Assembly: GCA_012931725.1 (NCBI GenBank) | Contig: CM022946.1 | Location: 118,985,360 to 119,049,359, forward strand | Origin: Litsea cubeba | Lineage: Eukaryota; Streptophyta; Magnoliopsida; Laurales; Lauraceae | DNA: 64,000 bases | Direction of reading: 5' to 3' | Shown: positions 46,452-58,028 of the stretch, one piece after another | How positions within the stretch are numbered: position 1 is the stretch's first letter | How the letters are laid out: the number at the start of each line of letters is the position of its first letter | Position numbers and translations under genes: made by a program | Notes under the pieces: model-generated | The model's input: the letters and a program-made list of their open reading frames with translations, nothing else | Databases searched by the model: none | What the model was told of the DNA's origin: nothing

Positions 46452-48147
46452 GTTCACAGTATCAGGGACTTTCTTAAGAAACCTTAGAACTGACATATTA
46501 TAAATTTAATATAATGCTATAAATTTAATTCTGGTGCTCCTGCCAGCATAGGACAGTAGAGGAGCTTACCATCTTTTAATTTTACTCTTCACCTTGTTGA
46601 TATGGGACTTTTGCCAATTATTTGAGGGTTGTCAAGGTATTCTTCTTTACCATTTAAGGCACTAACTTCCAAAATTGCTACAATAGTTCTACACCTCTTC
46701 TTACATGCTCTTTTGCTAGGCACGTCTGTGTACACACCATTTCCGCGGAAAGGAAAAATTACCACGTCAGCAAATTCCATAGAAATAGAAACCTCGGAAA
46801 AGGATTTCTACGGAATTTAAAAATTCATGTTTGCTGCGATTTTTTTTTCTCGCTGAATTGGTTCTAATATTTTTTGGTGCGGCTGTGGATTCCTTTTGGA
46901 AAATCAAATTTAATTTCCTATTTGGTGCAATAATTTTTCAAAAAAAATAAATAACATAACATATATATAATTTACTCAACATCAAATAATAGTTTCTTTA
47001 AATAAATAAAAAAAATTAAAGAGTGTATGGTTTTGAGCGAGAAAATGAGATTATATAGGAGGGAGAAGTTTTATAACGAAATCCATTTCCCACACTATCC
47101 CTTAGGAAATCTGTTTCCAGCATTAGTAAGGAAAATGCAGACAAAGAAGGAAAGTGTTTCCGTGAAATTGTTTCGTGCCAAAAACATGAAAAATGGATTT
47201 TCCACGAAAAATCATTCACTTTTCTACAGAAAAATATTACACAAACATGCTAAAGTTATAATTGATTTGTTAAAGTTTATCATTTGTCCGGGCTTATCAG
47301 ACACTATTCGTCCAACACATCTTTAACCTCTCCCTAGCTTCATAACTTGTAAAAAAAAAAAACTTTCATCTTAAAAGGAAAAAAAAAAAAGTAATTCTGG
47401 GCACTCTTAATTTTGTCTGTGCTCGCATAGGCTTCTTGCTAGCATATAAATATACCTATAGATACATGCAGCTAGACCTATCAAAACCACTACTGAACCA
47501 ACGGGATAATGTGGCTCAACCAATTTAAATCCAACCCACTCCATTTGGGATCTATCAAGCCACTACCAAACCAGAGCATTAGGTCCAGACAGGTTAAGGT
47601 CATCCGTTTAAACCCGATCCACTTCCATCCCATGTGTATGATCATCATCAAGGATGGCCCATTTCCCAACCTTTTTCTGCATCTGGTGACAGGTGAGTCT
47701 GGCACTCTGGCCTACTTTCTTTATGCCCTTTTCTGTTATTGTTGAAATTGCTTTCCTTAGCTTTACAATAACAAAAGCGTGACTGACACACAGGGCCTCC
47801 ATGAATTTGGCACTCCCATCCACCACCAGTGCCTGCACCATCATCACACATTTATCGACCTCAACTGTATTAATCGACCTCAACTATATTGACATGACAG
47901 AAACAGTCCCTCCCAACTTTCTCTCTTCCATACTTGGGAAATTCTTACTGTGGATCTTTATTTTTTATTCCACAAAGTTGAATTATAGGTTAGACTAAGA
48001 ATTAAAAAAAATGAAATTAGAATTTGAATAGGGTTGGAATCAGAGCTGGGATTGGATTTAGTTTTCTGCTTCCATTTTCATTATTTTTAAGGATGGGACC
48101 CATGAGGTGGAAAGAACACTGGCTGGCAGTAAGTTGAGAAAGGCATT
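46452..48147. other. Non-coding stretch, nothing firm
   Basis: No gene is supported. A block at 46740-47230 repeats TTTCCGCGG, TTTCC.CGGAA and GAAATCCATTTCC-type words, and 47500-47640 has hAT-style AACCCGATCC words. Neither has a paired end or target duplication that I can see. Confidence 0.35.
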
Positions 48148-48160
48148 CCTTCTCATTTTC

Positions 48161-48817
48161 CAAATTTTTTTTTTTTGGAAGGAGGAATTCATTAAAAACG
48201 AAAATAATGAAACAGAAAAGACCATCTAGATCCAAAGAAAAAACCCAAAAAAAAAAACATCCAAACTACAGATGTGGCAAAAAGACCTCAGCTTCCCCAT
48301 GACATCTTGTCCAGTTCATGTGCAAAAACATTTTGTCTTCTAGGAATACAAGTAAAGGAGATATTTTCAAACTAGAGGTTATGTCTAGCAAAGTAGGATG
48401 GATTTAACAATCCATCAACCTATTAATGGTTCGAATGACCTCACGGGCATCCAACAAAAGGAGAATCTTTCGAAATTCATGGACTCTAGCTTCTAGCTTC
48501 CTTTAGCGTGCATAGAATGGCTCTTGCCTCGGTTGCTTTTGGAGAAGAAACGTCGGGTACATCGAGATATCTTACATGCATGATGCACCCACAACCCGTC
48601 AATGCGAATAGCAGAACTAAGTCTGATTTCCCATCCATGCGTCTAGATGAGGCATCCGAGAACACTTGGGCGGTGCCTCTAGGGCTCCTAAAACTAACTT
48701 CCTGGCAAGGGATTGAGGGTTCATATTGCTCTTTTTTCACTTATCCATAGGACAAGGAATCAAGCTGCCCTAGCTCACATAGGATTGTGGACTACGGTGG
48801 GCCTTGTGGAAATCTAG
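48161..48817 (-). mobile_element. 5'-truncated LINE with RNase H
   Basis: The direct repeat TTCTCATTTTCCA (13 bp) flanks the insertion at 48148-48160 and 48818-48830. The poly(A) tail is the T run near 48163-48176. On the minus strand GTAQVFSDASSR, then SSPKATEARAILCTLKEAR, is an RNase H-like (RVT_3) domain; KILLLLDAREVIRTINR follows in another frame. The copy lacks everything upstream and is a dead fragment of a different LINE lineage from the full-length one, which has no RNase H. Confidence 0.75.
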
Positions 48818-48902
48818 TTCTCATTTTCCACTTAATCTCACTATTATATATATTTTAAAAGTAGAAGTATATGCAGTTAATATTCATGAAATGCAGAGGT
48901 TA

Positions 48903-49079
48903 TTTTTTTTTTTTTTTGCTATCGGAGGGTTCCCAACTTTTTGGGCTAGACTAATCCCTCCGGGCTTAGAGGAAAGCCGGGTAAACTCCCATGTAGCCTC
49001 AGTGTGGTAGTGCAGTTTCGAGCCTACAACCTCCGGTTGCAAACCGTGGTCCTAGGCCAACTGAGCTACCCCTTGGGGT
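48903..49079 (-). mobile_element. tRNA-derived SINE
   Basis: On the minus strand the 5' end CCCCAAGGGGTAGCTCAGTT carries a pol III A box (TAGCTCAGTTGG) and, about 45 bases on, a B box-like GGCTCGAAACTGC. A tRNA-unrelated body (CCCGGCTTTCC, GGAGGGATTAGTCTAGCCC) and a tail of about 15 A (48903-48917 on plus) complete a SINE of about 175 bp. It resembles known plant tRNA-derived SINE families, but I cannot assign the family. Target duplication was not resolved. It depends on LINE machinery. Confidence 0.8.
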
Positions 49080-49283
49080 AATGAGTTGTATTGAGTGTTA
49101 GGAAAGCCCAAACATTGGAAGGAAGACTAAAACATCGGACCCAATTGAGATACAGGGCTACTATTTAGAGAAATATATCTCTTTATGGAAAGTTGCATAC
49201 GTCAGTGTCTTTATTTTGGACCAAATAAAACGTGCTTTCCTCATTTGTAAACTTTTTAAATCTTTAATTTGATCTACTGTTAC

Positions 49284-50328
49284 TAGGCCTGTCAATGGGA
49301 CGGGCTGGGCCTGGTCATGGGTTGTTCAATCCCGTTTTGAAAATTGGACGGGCCTGTCGGGGGTTGTCCAATCCCGGCCTTAAATTGAGCGGGCCTATGT
49401 CAAATCCTATCCAGTGCGAGCTCAAGCTGGGACTGGGCTTTAGCACGATCTTGAACATAAGGATATAATTATATAGAGCCCCATGCTGAGCTCAAGGTTT
49501 TGTAGATGTGTTGACTTGACCTCTGTGTTTGAAACATGACGGAGCTCACCATTGAAGAACTACAAAGTTATTCCCAAGGTTTTGTGTAGAAAATGCCATC
49601 TAAGCAAGTGGTTTTAATGTAGAGGAGGCAAATACATGTCATAGTTTTACTAAATCAGACCACTTGCTACTGGAGCATGGAAGAGCATAATTTGTGAAAT
49701 TGGGTTGCATCTTGGTACATTTTGAAAATTGAAGATCGGTTGCTCAAGATTTAGTGGAAAGGACTAAAGCTAATGGTGAAAAAAAGAAGAATCTTATGGA
49801 TTTGCATTTTATTTCGAATTGGAAAGGTGGGTGGGGGGGGGGGGGGGGGGGGGGGGGTGCAAGTTTTGAAACTGAGGTTCTGAGGACTTTACTATTTCAT
49901 TCTTACCTAAACCAATAATGTAATGGCTAAGGGAAAGTCGAGCTAGGACTTTACTGATTTCATTCTTACCTTAATAAATAATGTAAAGAGTAAAAGACCA
50001 AAATGGTATAATAAAGATAATCATGGCAAAGATACTATTTTAAAGGCCTCAATCAGAAATTAACAGAAGTAAAAAATACAATTCATATTCACTGAGACAT
50101 CAAAATAAATAGTAAAAAATTAGTAAAATTAGCTTGGAGGGGGCTGGGCCAGGCCTGAATGGGCTGGGCTTCCTCTGCCCAGTCCCAGTCCCATTTTGGG
50201 CGGGCTTTAAGATTATTGACCAAGCTCAGCCCGCTGGGCTCAAAAAATTTTAAAAGCCTTATATTTTCAGGCTTGGGATGGGCCGGGCCGGGCTGAGTAC
50301 CCATTTCAAAGGGAAATTGACAGGCCTA
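49284..50328. mobile_element. Non-autonomous hAT element with 8-bp TSD
   Basis: A perfect 13-bp terminal inverted repeat, TAGGCCTGTCAAT at 49284-49296 and its complement at 50316-50328, is flanked by ACTGTTAC (49276-49283) and ATTGTTAC (50329-50336), an 8-bp duplication with one difference. GGGC/GCCC words crowd both subterminal zones (49300-49420 and 50140-50300). The 1,045-bp element has no supported protein and would rely on a hAT transposase made elsewhere. Confidence 0.85.
49833..49857 (+). repeat. Run of 25 G
   Basis: An uninterrupted G homopolymer inside the hAT element, preceded by GGTGGGT. Length is likely to be unstable and may be inexact in the assembly. Confidence 0.95.
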
Positions 50329-51429
50329 ATTGTTACCTATAAAAAAATAAAAGCTTTACCCATCATGTATCATGTCCAATGTGTTTAGATTTTAATCGTT
50401 TACTGAAAGATGTTAGAAGAAAAGCAAACAAAATCTTTTGGGTCTTGAAATCCCATTATAGGATTTTTGTTTGGGATAGAGATTTTCTTTGAAAAAGGTA
50501 GTGGTGGTTAAGAGAAAAAGGGTGAAGAGTGGTGGGTAGAACCAACAAAATTTTCCACTCATTTATTGGGTTGATTTCTGTCTCATGCGGGAGGGATAAG
50601 AGGGAGATGGCACATCACTAAATTAGTACATTTGGCAGGTGAAGAACCCACGGATCCATGGATTCCTCACTTTCTATGGAATAAGAATTTCTCATTAAGA
50701 ATTTGTGTGGCTATGGAGCTCACGTTGATATTGGTGTATATCAATGTATATAGCTAGGAAATATCAATTTCGATGTGCAAATCCACAATGTGAGGGTTTC
50801 CAAATCCTAGGGGGCATATAGAACTTAAATAGAAATTGCAAATATGTGAATTTCCACTTATCCAAATCCTTGGGGATTTATGATTCCCAAAAGTGGATTT
50901 TCAAGACTTTTTGAAAAGAGACAACCTTTTTTCCGAGGATTTAGTTGCCAAACATGACCTCAAAAAATATAAAAATAAAAAATAGAGGCATCTCATGTAG
51001 TTTCACAAGTCACAAGCTAAAACTAACTTGTCACATGAAAAATAAATGATAGTATGTAAGGGATACTAAACCCATATAAGATGATGAGTGGATTGGTTTT
51101 GAAATTAAATTCTAAATGAAAATCTATTAGTGACCAAAACTTCTCACCTTTAATAAAAGTGGTAGAAATGACATATGACATAGTTTTGCTAATCCACGGT
51201 TACCTAGATCCCATTAATGTTAGACATATAAACTAGTTGGATCTAGGCATAAACAATGGTAGAATTAAATTCAGATTCATTTTGTTTAAGATGAATTCCA
51301 ATTCGTTTTGCTAACCAATATGATGGAAACTATCTACCCTGCAAATGGAAAAAAATAAGAGAGTTATCTTTGAATTAGAATCCTTCGCGTCCAGATGACT
51401 TTCCTGCTAAATTCTATAAATTACGAGCA
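50329..51429. other. Non-coding stretch, nothing recognised
   Basis: AT-rich text without recognisable domains, bounded elements or RNA genes. Confidence 0.35.
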
Positions 51430-52350
51430 TGAAATGCGGGGGAGAAGGACATTAATTACCTCCTTAGTTTGAAGACTTTTTACATAAAAAAACAAAACAT
51501 CCTTGAAACTATTATTAAAATGGCAGTTATCGTTATTCCTAAAAAGCAGAAAATCCATTACGCGAATGATCTTAAGCTAATCAATATTTGTAATGTCAAC
51601 TATAAAATAATATTCACAGTGGTCACCAATGATCTAAGTACAGTTTTATATAGTGTTATTGGCCCGTTTCAAAGTGCCTTGGTAAAAGAAAGATAATTAT
51701 CTGTTAATTATGTGATTGCTTATGTAATTTTACACTCATTTAAGAAGAAAGAAAGTTGATATGGCTAAATTAGATATGTCAAAAGAATATGACTGAATAG
51801 AATATGATTTTCCAAAACCAATTCTAATGCTTTTGGCCTCGATGGTGAATTTATTAGAATCAGTAAGGAATGCATGCATTTCTTTTTTCTCTTATTTTAT
51901 TTCCCTTAATGGATCCTCATTGGGAGATTTAATCTTATCTCGTATACTCAGTAAGGCAAAAAATGATAAGATTATATATGGAATTGAGACCGTGTGGAAA
52001 GCCACTTGTATCTCTAGTATGTTCTTTGTGTGGATGACAGCTTCATTTGTTATGGGGTGACTTAGGCTGTTAGAGTCATTAAGAAGTTCTTAGATGATTA
52101 TTATGAGGCTTCAGGCCAACTTGCAAAGTTCAATAAATCAGTTATTACTTTTAGTGAGGGAGTTTGAAAGAAAAGAAGTCCATAGTCTGTATTTTAGGGA
52201 TCAGATTCATGGAAGAAAATGAAAGATAATAAAAAATCCTCTATGTATAGATGTATGTAGAGCGCCTAATTTTGAGAATCTTTTCCATAAAAGTAAGAAT
52301 AAACTAACGCCCAGTAAGTTCTGCTTCCATCCCAACCACGTAAAAGCACA
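51430..52350 (+). pseudogene. Decayed LINE reverse transcriptase
   Basis: 51469-51696 reads like the first RT motifs of plant LINEs (VIVIPKKQKIHYANDLKLIN, then CNVNYKI and VIGPFQSALVKER). Further on, LDMSKEYD corresponds to the SKAYD motif near 51770, ISLNGSSLGDL to the strand before LRQGDP, and VDDSFIC near 52030 to the catalytic YADD block in another frame. Numerous stops and shifts make it a relic. Neither end is defined. Confidence 0.6.
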
Positions 52351-53712
52351 CTTATTTAATCAATTGTTTTGACTATTCTAGTGTATATTATGTGTGAGGT
52401 CTTGACCCTTCTCTTTCCTTAATTATGCTTGTTTGTGCTAGTTATTTGTAAGAGATTAGTGAGGGTAGAAGGTAACTACCTAGGTTTTAGGCTTAATCAT
52501 GGAGTTTAGAGGTCTAATTAAGGATTAGAGAGGGTGATGGGGTTAGTTGTAATTTAAGGAAGTTGTGAGAGAGGCCCTTAATTCTAATTTGGTGTTTAAA
52601 ATAGGATCCCTTGGAGAATTGTGCAACTCGTTATCAAATTCCAAAACTGCCCTTCTAGCTCCTTCATTAGCTTCCACTTAATGGATGGGATGGGCATTTT
52701 AGTAATTTCATATACAAATGCAAAATTATGAAACCAACTCTCCCCATTGCCCAACAACATTTTCGTCTCTCTTTACTCTCACTCTCTCATTTCAAGTTCC
52801 CCATCTCCCTCCCATCTCTCTTTTTCTTCCTCATCAAGCTAGGGTTTCTTCTGACAAATCAAGGACTTCCTCCATCAAAACTACAGAATTCTCAAGAGTT
52901 CAGCCATCTCTTGCTTATGATCATCACCTGTCTTGATAGATCTGTTCATCTCCTTTATATGAAGGTAGGTTTCTAGATCCATCTCCATCTCCAGAGCTTC
53001 CTAGGGCTTCTCTTTGGGAATTTCCCTTTCTTATGCATGGTTCTCCTTAGGAATGGGCTGTAGGAGGTGTGATCTTACGGTGATAGGAGTTTTGGAGGTG
53101 TTGGGGTTTTGGAGGGTTTGAAGGCTTGGATGTCTTAAGGAACTAGCTTGGAAACCCTAGATCGGAGGAAAGCTAACTGCAATATACACCTAACATAGCA
53201 TGTATGATGATTTTCATTTGATTCCTATGGTTTGATTTCAAATGATATGATGGATGATGTAGATTTCCAATTTCTAAGATCTTTTCCATGATTTAGACCT
53301 TTTATGCTTGAAACCTAAATTTCATGATGAATGGCCCATTTATAGATGAATGATGGCGGATGATGATGTAAAATGTGATGGTAAATGCATCTTGATGGTT
53401 TTAAGTGGAATTGGAGGAGTTTTGGAAAGAATTCCAGAATGTAGAGTTGGATTTTGGAGCTCGACGGTCAACCGTGGAGCCCCAAGAGGTCAATCGTAGT
53501 CACCTTACAGTTAGAAACAAAGTGCGTGATTTTCATTGATTTTTAAACTACGGCCAGCTCATGGTTAACCATAAACATCCCACAATCGACTGTGAGCCAA
53601 CCACAAACACAGCGGTCTGCTTTACTTGAGAGCCTAATTGACAAAACAGTTACACTGCAGCTAGCCGGGGGGCAATAATGGAGTATCCACAGTCGACTAT
53701 AAACATAAAAGT

Positions 53713-56234
53713 TTAGGGTGCGAGATCTCTAGATTTGTACACTCAATAAATCATTCCCAATAGTGTGCAGAAAATAATAATCTACGCCGAAATAAAATCA
53801 CAAGCATATACCACAAGGACACCAGATTTAGTGTGGGAAAACCCTAATCGGGTGAAAAACCCACGGATCCGAAGATCAACAATCAAGTATTATGAATCTC
53901 CGCAATTACAAGAAACTCAGATTTCCTCCCCAGATATCCCCTACCTAAGGACTGAAGTTACCTTGTGTTGCTTCACGCTTCAATGATATCACACCGTTAA
54001 TTGCAATAGACTCAATCTTGTGCTTTATTCCTCAAATCTTTTACGCAAAAAAGACGATCTTCTATAAGGGATGTAGAAGAACCTGACTCTCTAGAGTACT
54101 TAGCAGCAAAACTCTTCAATAAATCTCTAGAGAAAATTTATCTCAATTAGATCTCTAATTCAGAACGTGAGAGATGATCGGTCTTTGTCTCATTGGGTTG
54201 TGAGAAACACCCAATATATAGCCTCAAATTCGTGCTTAAGACTCCTATTAGTAATCCACTTAGAATACAGAGTCTTTTGAAACTCTAAAAAGTCTTTTGA
54301 AACTCTAAAATAGAGTTTGGATCCCAATGGGCTCTCTGCGCCACTCTGATGCGTTTTTGTCCTTACAATCTCCCCCTTTTGGTAATTCTTGGACAAAACT
54401 CCTTACAAACAATACAATTGATCTACCCAAAAGAAAATCCGAAATACATTGAGTTTTAAACAAAAAAAAAAATCAGCACTGTAGATCTTGAATTGCCTTA
54501 GCTTGTAGAACTCCCCCTGGCTTCATTCTTCTTCTCCTGTATTTGTCCATAATTGACAATAAAAGTCATCATGCAGCTTCTATCAATCTGGATGCAGTAG
54601 CCCCCCCCCCCCCCCCCAACTCCCCCCACACACACACTCTCAATTTTGACTACCCCTCAATATATCTTCATAGCAGCACTGGGGGTGGGGGCTTGACCTC
54701 CTTGATCAGGGCTTTTTATAATTTACCACCCACACTTGTGTAGTTTGATCTATCAGCACAGTGTGAGCAAACTCCTTAGGCAAATCAGATTTTCTAACCC
54801 AAATTTGAGTCTTCTTCCGCCATCGCTTGGTCTTGGGTAGACTTTTCAGCTTCTTGCAATGAGGACGAATGTGTTCTTTCTTTCCATAATGGTGACAAGT
54901 GGATGTGCATGCAGCGCGTGACACATTCTCTTTTTTTTATACTACTCAACATATTATTTGAAAGTGCAGTATGTGATTTAGTATATGCAACACTTGAAAC
55001 AATAATTATTTTACCTTTAGTATTTGAAGTGGATGCACCATAATCATAAATAAGACCACTTCTATCAAAAAGAGACTGCACAAGGTGTTTGTAAGAGTCC
55101 TTAAATCAATGTTCATCTTGTTTAGCGAAGCTTGTTTCACTTTTAACTCAGACAAAGTGATCTTTAGTCTTCCTTGCAAATCTTTTTTTTTCTGATTTAA
55201 TAATCTGCAACTCCGTCTTCATATTCTCAATCTCTTGTTCAACCTTTTCAAGTTTTTTACTCTTAGTAATCAAATTTTCAGCCATGCAGTTTTTCTGACT
55301 TTCCAAGAGATGAATCTTTTTAAGTGCTTGCTCTAAATCGTTCTTTATGTATAATTTTCTTCTTGAGCAGCTTTTAACTTGATTGTGACCTTCTTACTAT
55401 ACTTAGTCATCCTCACACAATCATTAAACATGGAGTTAATATTTCTCTTCCCAATCCTGTTCTTGATCTAACAACTCATCTTCATTATCAACATCAGACA
55501 GAGAAGGTCTAGCCAAGAATTGATTCAGTACCATTCTAGAAATCTCTTAGGATCAAACACAACAATTTAGTGCAACCGCCTTTAATACCAATTGAAAGTT
55601 TAGGGTGCGAGATCTCTAGATTAGTTCACTCAATAAATCAACCCCACGGTATGCAGAAAATAATAATCTACGCAGCGGAAATAAAATGACAAGCACACAC
55701 CACAAAGACGCTAGATTTAGTGTGAAAAACCCTAACCGAGTGAAAAGCCATGGATTCGAACTGGATCAATAATCAAGCACTATGAATCTTGCAATTACAA
55801 GAAACTTAGATTTCCTCCTCAGATATCCCCTACCTAAGGACTGAAGTTACCTTGTGTCGCTTCACGCTTCAACGACTTCACACCGTTGATTGCAACAGAC
55901 TCAATCTTGCGCTTGACTCATCTGATCTTTTACGCAAAAGATGATCTTCTACAAGGGATGTAGAAGAATCTGGCTCTATAGAGTACTTGGCAGCACAACT
56001 CTTCAATAAAGCTCTAGAGAAGATTTCTCTCAATTAGATCTCTAATTCAGAACTTCAGATATGAACGGTCTGTGTCTCTTTAGGTTGTGAGAAACACCCG
56101 ATATATAGCCTCAAATCCGTGCTTAAGACTCCTAATAGTAATCCACTTTGAATAGAGAGTCTTTTGAAACTCTAAAATAGAGTTTGGATCCTAATGGGCT
56201 CTCTGCGCCACTCCGATGCGTTTTTGTCGTTACA
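53713..56234 (-). mobile_element. Small Copia-type LTR element (gag-only, TR-GAG-like)
   Basis: Two related LTRs, 53713-54367 (655 bp) and 55593-56234 (642 bp), flank 1.2 kb and are bordered by the 5-bp duplication AAACA (53708-53712 and 56235-56239). On the minus strand the 5' LTR is followed by ATTGGTATTAAAGGC, close to the Copia primer site TGGTATCAGAGC for initiator tRNA-Met. The 3' LTR starts TGTAAGGACAAAAACGC directly after a polypurine tract, AAAAGGGGGAGAT. The LTRs differ by many substitutions and small indels, so the insertion is old. The interior holds only gag remains, so protease, integrase and RT are absent. Confidence 0.85.
54706..55450 (-). pseudogene. Remnant of Copia gag
   Basis: Minus-strand reading gives a coiled-coil-like part (VTIKLKAAQEEN, LEQALKKIHLLESQ, LEKVEQEIENMKTELQ), then SLFDRSGLIYDYGAST and a decayed zinc knuckle CHHYGKKEHIRPHC, where the usual second cysteine of CHYCGKKGHI is missing. 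KRWRKKTQIWVRKSDL follows. Stops interrupt the frame at several points. The UBN2-type N-terminal gag domain and all of pol are absent. Confidence 0.65.
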
Positions 56235-56486
56235 AAACACCCCACGATCGACCGTGAGAAGCAAAGAGTCAACATCCATTTAATACCATTCATCACATAG
56301 GTCAGATATAAAGTGCAAGTCACAATTACAGTTTTATATATATGCAAATATGGTTTATTACAAAACATCTAAGTAACAACTCAACAACAAGCTATATCAA
56401 TGTCGCACTAAGTCCACTAGCTAATCTTCTAGATAGCTGGTTCCCAATCAAAACCCTCTACGGCCGGCGCTTCTAAGAACACCTCA

Positions 56487-56570
56487 CCCTCTAGGACAAT
56501 GGGGCCGGTGTCACTAACTATAGCACCCCCTCTGGGACAATGGGGCCGGTGTCACTAACTATAGCACCAA
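56487..56570 (+). repeat. 41-bp tandem duplication
   Basis: Two units with period 41 contain GGACAATGGGGCCGGTGTCA and CTAACTATAGCACC. They lie in the presumed long LTR. Confidence 0.85.
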
Positions 56571-57730
56571 GGTTATACAAAAATCATATCCAAAAGGACT
56601 TGACAACACAGTATACAGACAACACAGTATGAATGCATAAAAAGGAATAAAGACAATGATAATGGTCAATAGAGTAACATAGAATATATATGCTAGGCAG
56701 ATCGTGCATTGATAACATATCCATCATGAATCAAGATAAAGGAATAAGTTGTAAACCATCCATCTTACAATAAGGCACATCCACATAGGCTAGTACCGCG
56801 GAAAATGATGACATTGTCCCCCATACTACGTATGAGTTGCGGCGGGATTGCACGAGATCATAGCTCTGCCAAAACAAAGTTACTAGAGTCTAGCGACCAA
56901 AGTTTGGTACCGTGCAAAGCGTCAATGTGTTGGCACCTAGTGGCGTATGTCCACCTCAAAGAAACCCATCATGATAACAAAGTAATAATAGCTCCTACTA
57001 AGGGTGATGGATCCAAGGCTAAGCTCTTCAACCGAGTAGATGTTTGTGCCGACTCAAAGAACTATACGAAAGGTCAGTGTCTGGCTAGGTTTCCCTTGCA
57101 TAAGCAAGGTTTTATAATAAAAAAAAAAGTCATGTATCAAGGTCCAACCCAATCCATCAAACTACCCAAACAGTCCATAAAACCATCAAAGTATCAATCC
57201 ATCTATAATACCTTCAAAGTCCAAACTATAATACATCCACTGTACCTGATCCATGCAAACAAACAATCTACTCTATGGTTCAATGGTCACCCAAATATGA
57301 GCCCATCGAATAGGCCGCCTATCCACAAACATAGGTATCCATATCCTCTAATCATGTCCAAGTCTCCTCTAGGTAAACCATAGGCCATGATCCCCATTTA
57401 TACCATCTATTCACCATTAATGTTACAATAACAGAAAGTAAGTGAAGATAACATATGAAGAACATCTCACCAATATCAATCAAATAACGAAAGCACAAGT
57501 AGCCCAGCCTCATTCAGGTATGATTATAAAGTCATTCCACCGGATTGAAAATTAAGCTTTTGGATGCATTACAATTAAGGCTTGGTGCTTTGATGATCAT
57601 AGCATCCATGAGTTCTTCAACCTCCATCCTCAAGACATAAATCTGATCCTCACACCCTACTTGAGCAACAAAATGGGTTAAGGTTAAGCTCCACCCTTCA
57701 CCCATGTTTAATTAGTCCACTAATTATAGT

Positions 57731-58028
57731 CCATAAGAAAGGTTATGGGCCCCCAAAACAGATAAAATGGTCAAAGGAGTGAAGCTCCAATCTATGCAAG
57801 ATCTTATATTACATTGCTTACGCTTAAATGTTCCTTATTATATATTGAAAAATTTTAAATTGGAATAATAGATGAGTTGGATAAAATGTAAACAAGGTTT
57901 TGGAGCTGGATTAGGATGGTAGAAATAAACTTGAGGAGTTTACCGAAAAATGAACCGTATTTGGCCGTTCCACTACACGAGATCGTTCATCCCGCCACGT
58001 TTTCCTTTTTTTTTCATTTTATTTACAA
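57731..58028. other. Non-coding stretch, nothing recognised
   Basis: No gene, repeat or element boundary is seen in these bases, which separate the presumed LTR from the next inverted-repeat element. Confidence 0.35.

Larger units (their letters stand above)
52390..57730 (+). mobile_element. Probable second long LTR, interrupted by a Copia derivative
   Basis: Around 52700-52860 a pyrimidine-rich leader with CTAGGGTTTCTTC resembles the leader of the LTR at 11.5-14.7 kb. Downstream come repeated words of the kind ATCGACTGTGAG, AGTCGACTATAAAC and GATCGACCGTGAG on both sides of the Copia insertion, and a GGGGCCGGTGTCACTAACTA tandem like the one in the first LTR. I see neither a clear TG start nor a CA end, so the limits and the class are inference. 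Confidence 0.35.

Noticed and set aside
49018..49079. tRNA-like sequence with A and B boxes
   Set aside because: It is the head of a SINE with a poly(A) tail; no complete cloverleaf can be drawn, so not a functional tRNA.
54601..54617. Run of C considered as a functional site
   Set aside because: Simple homopolymer in the Copia derivative's interior with no supporting context.
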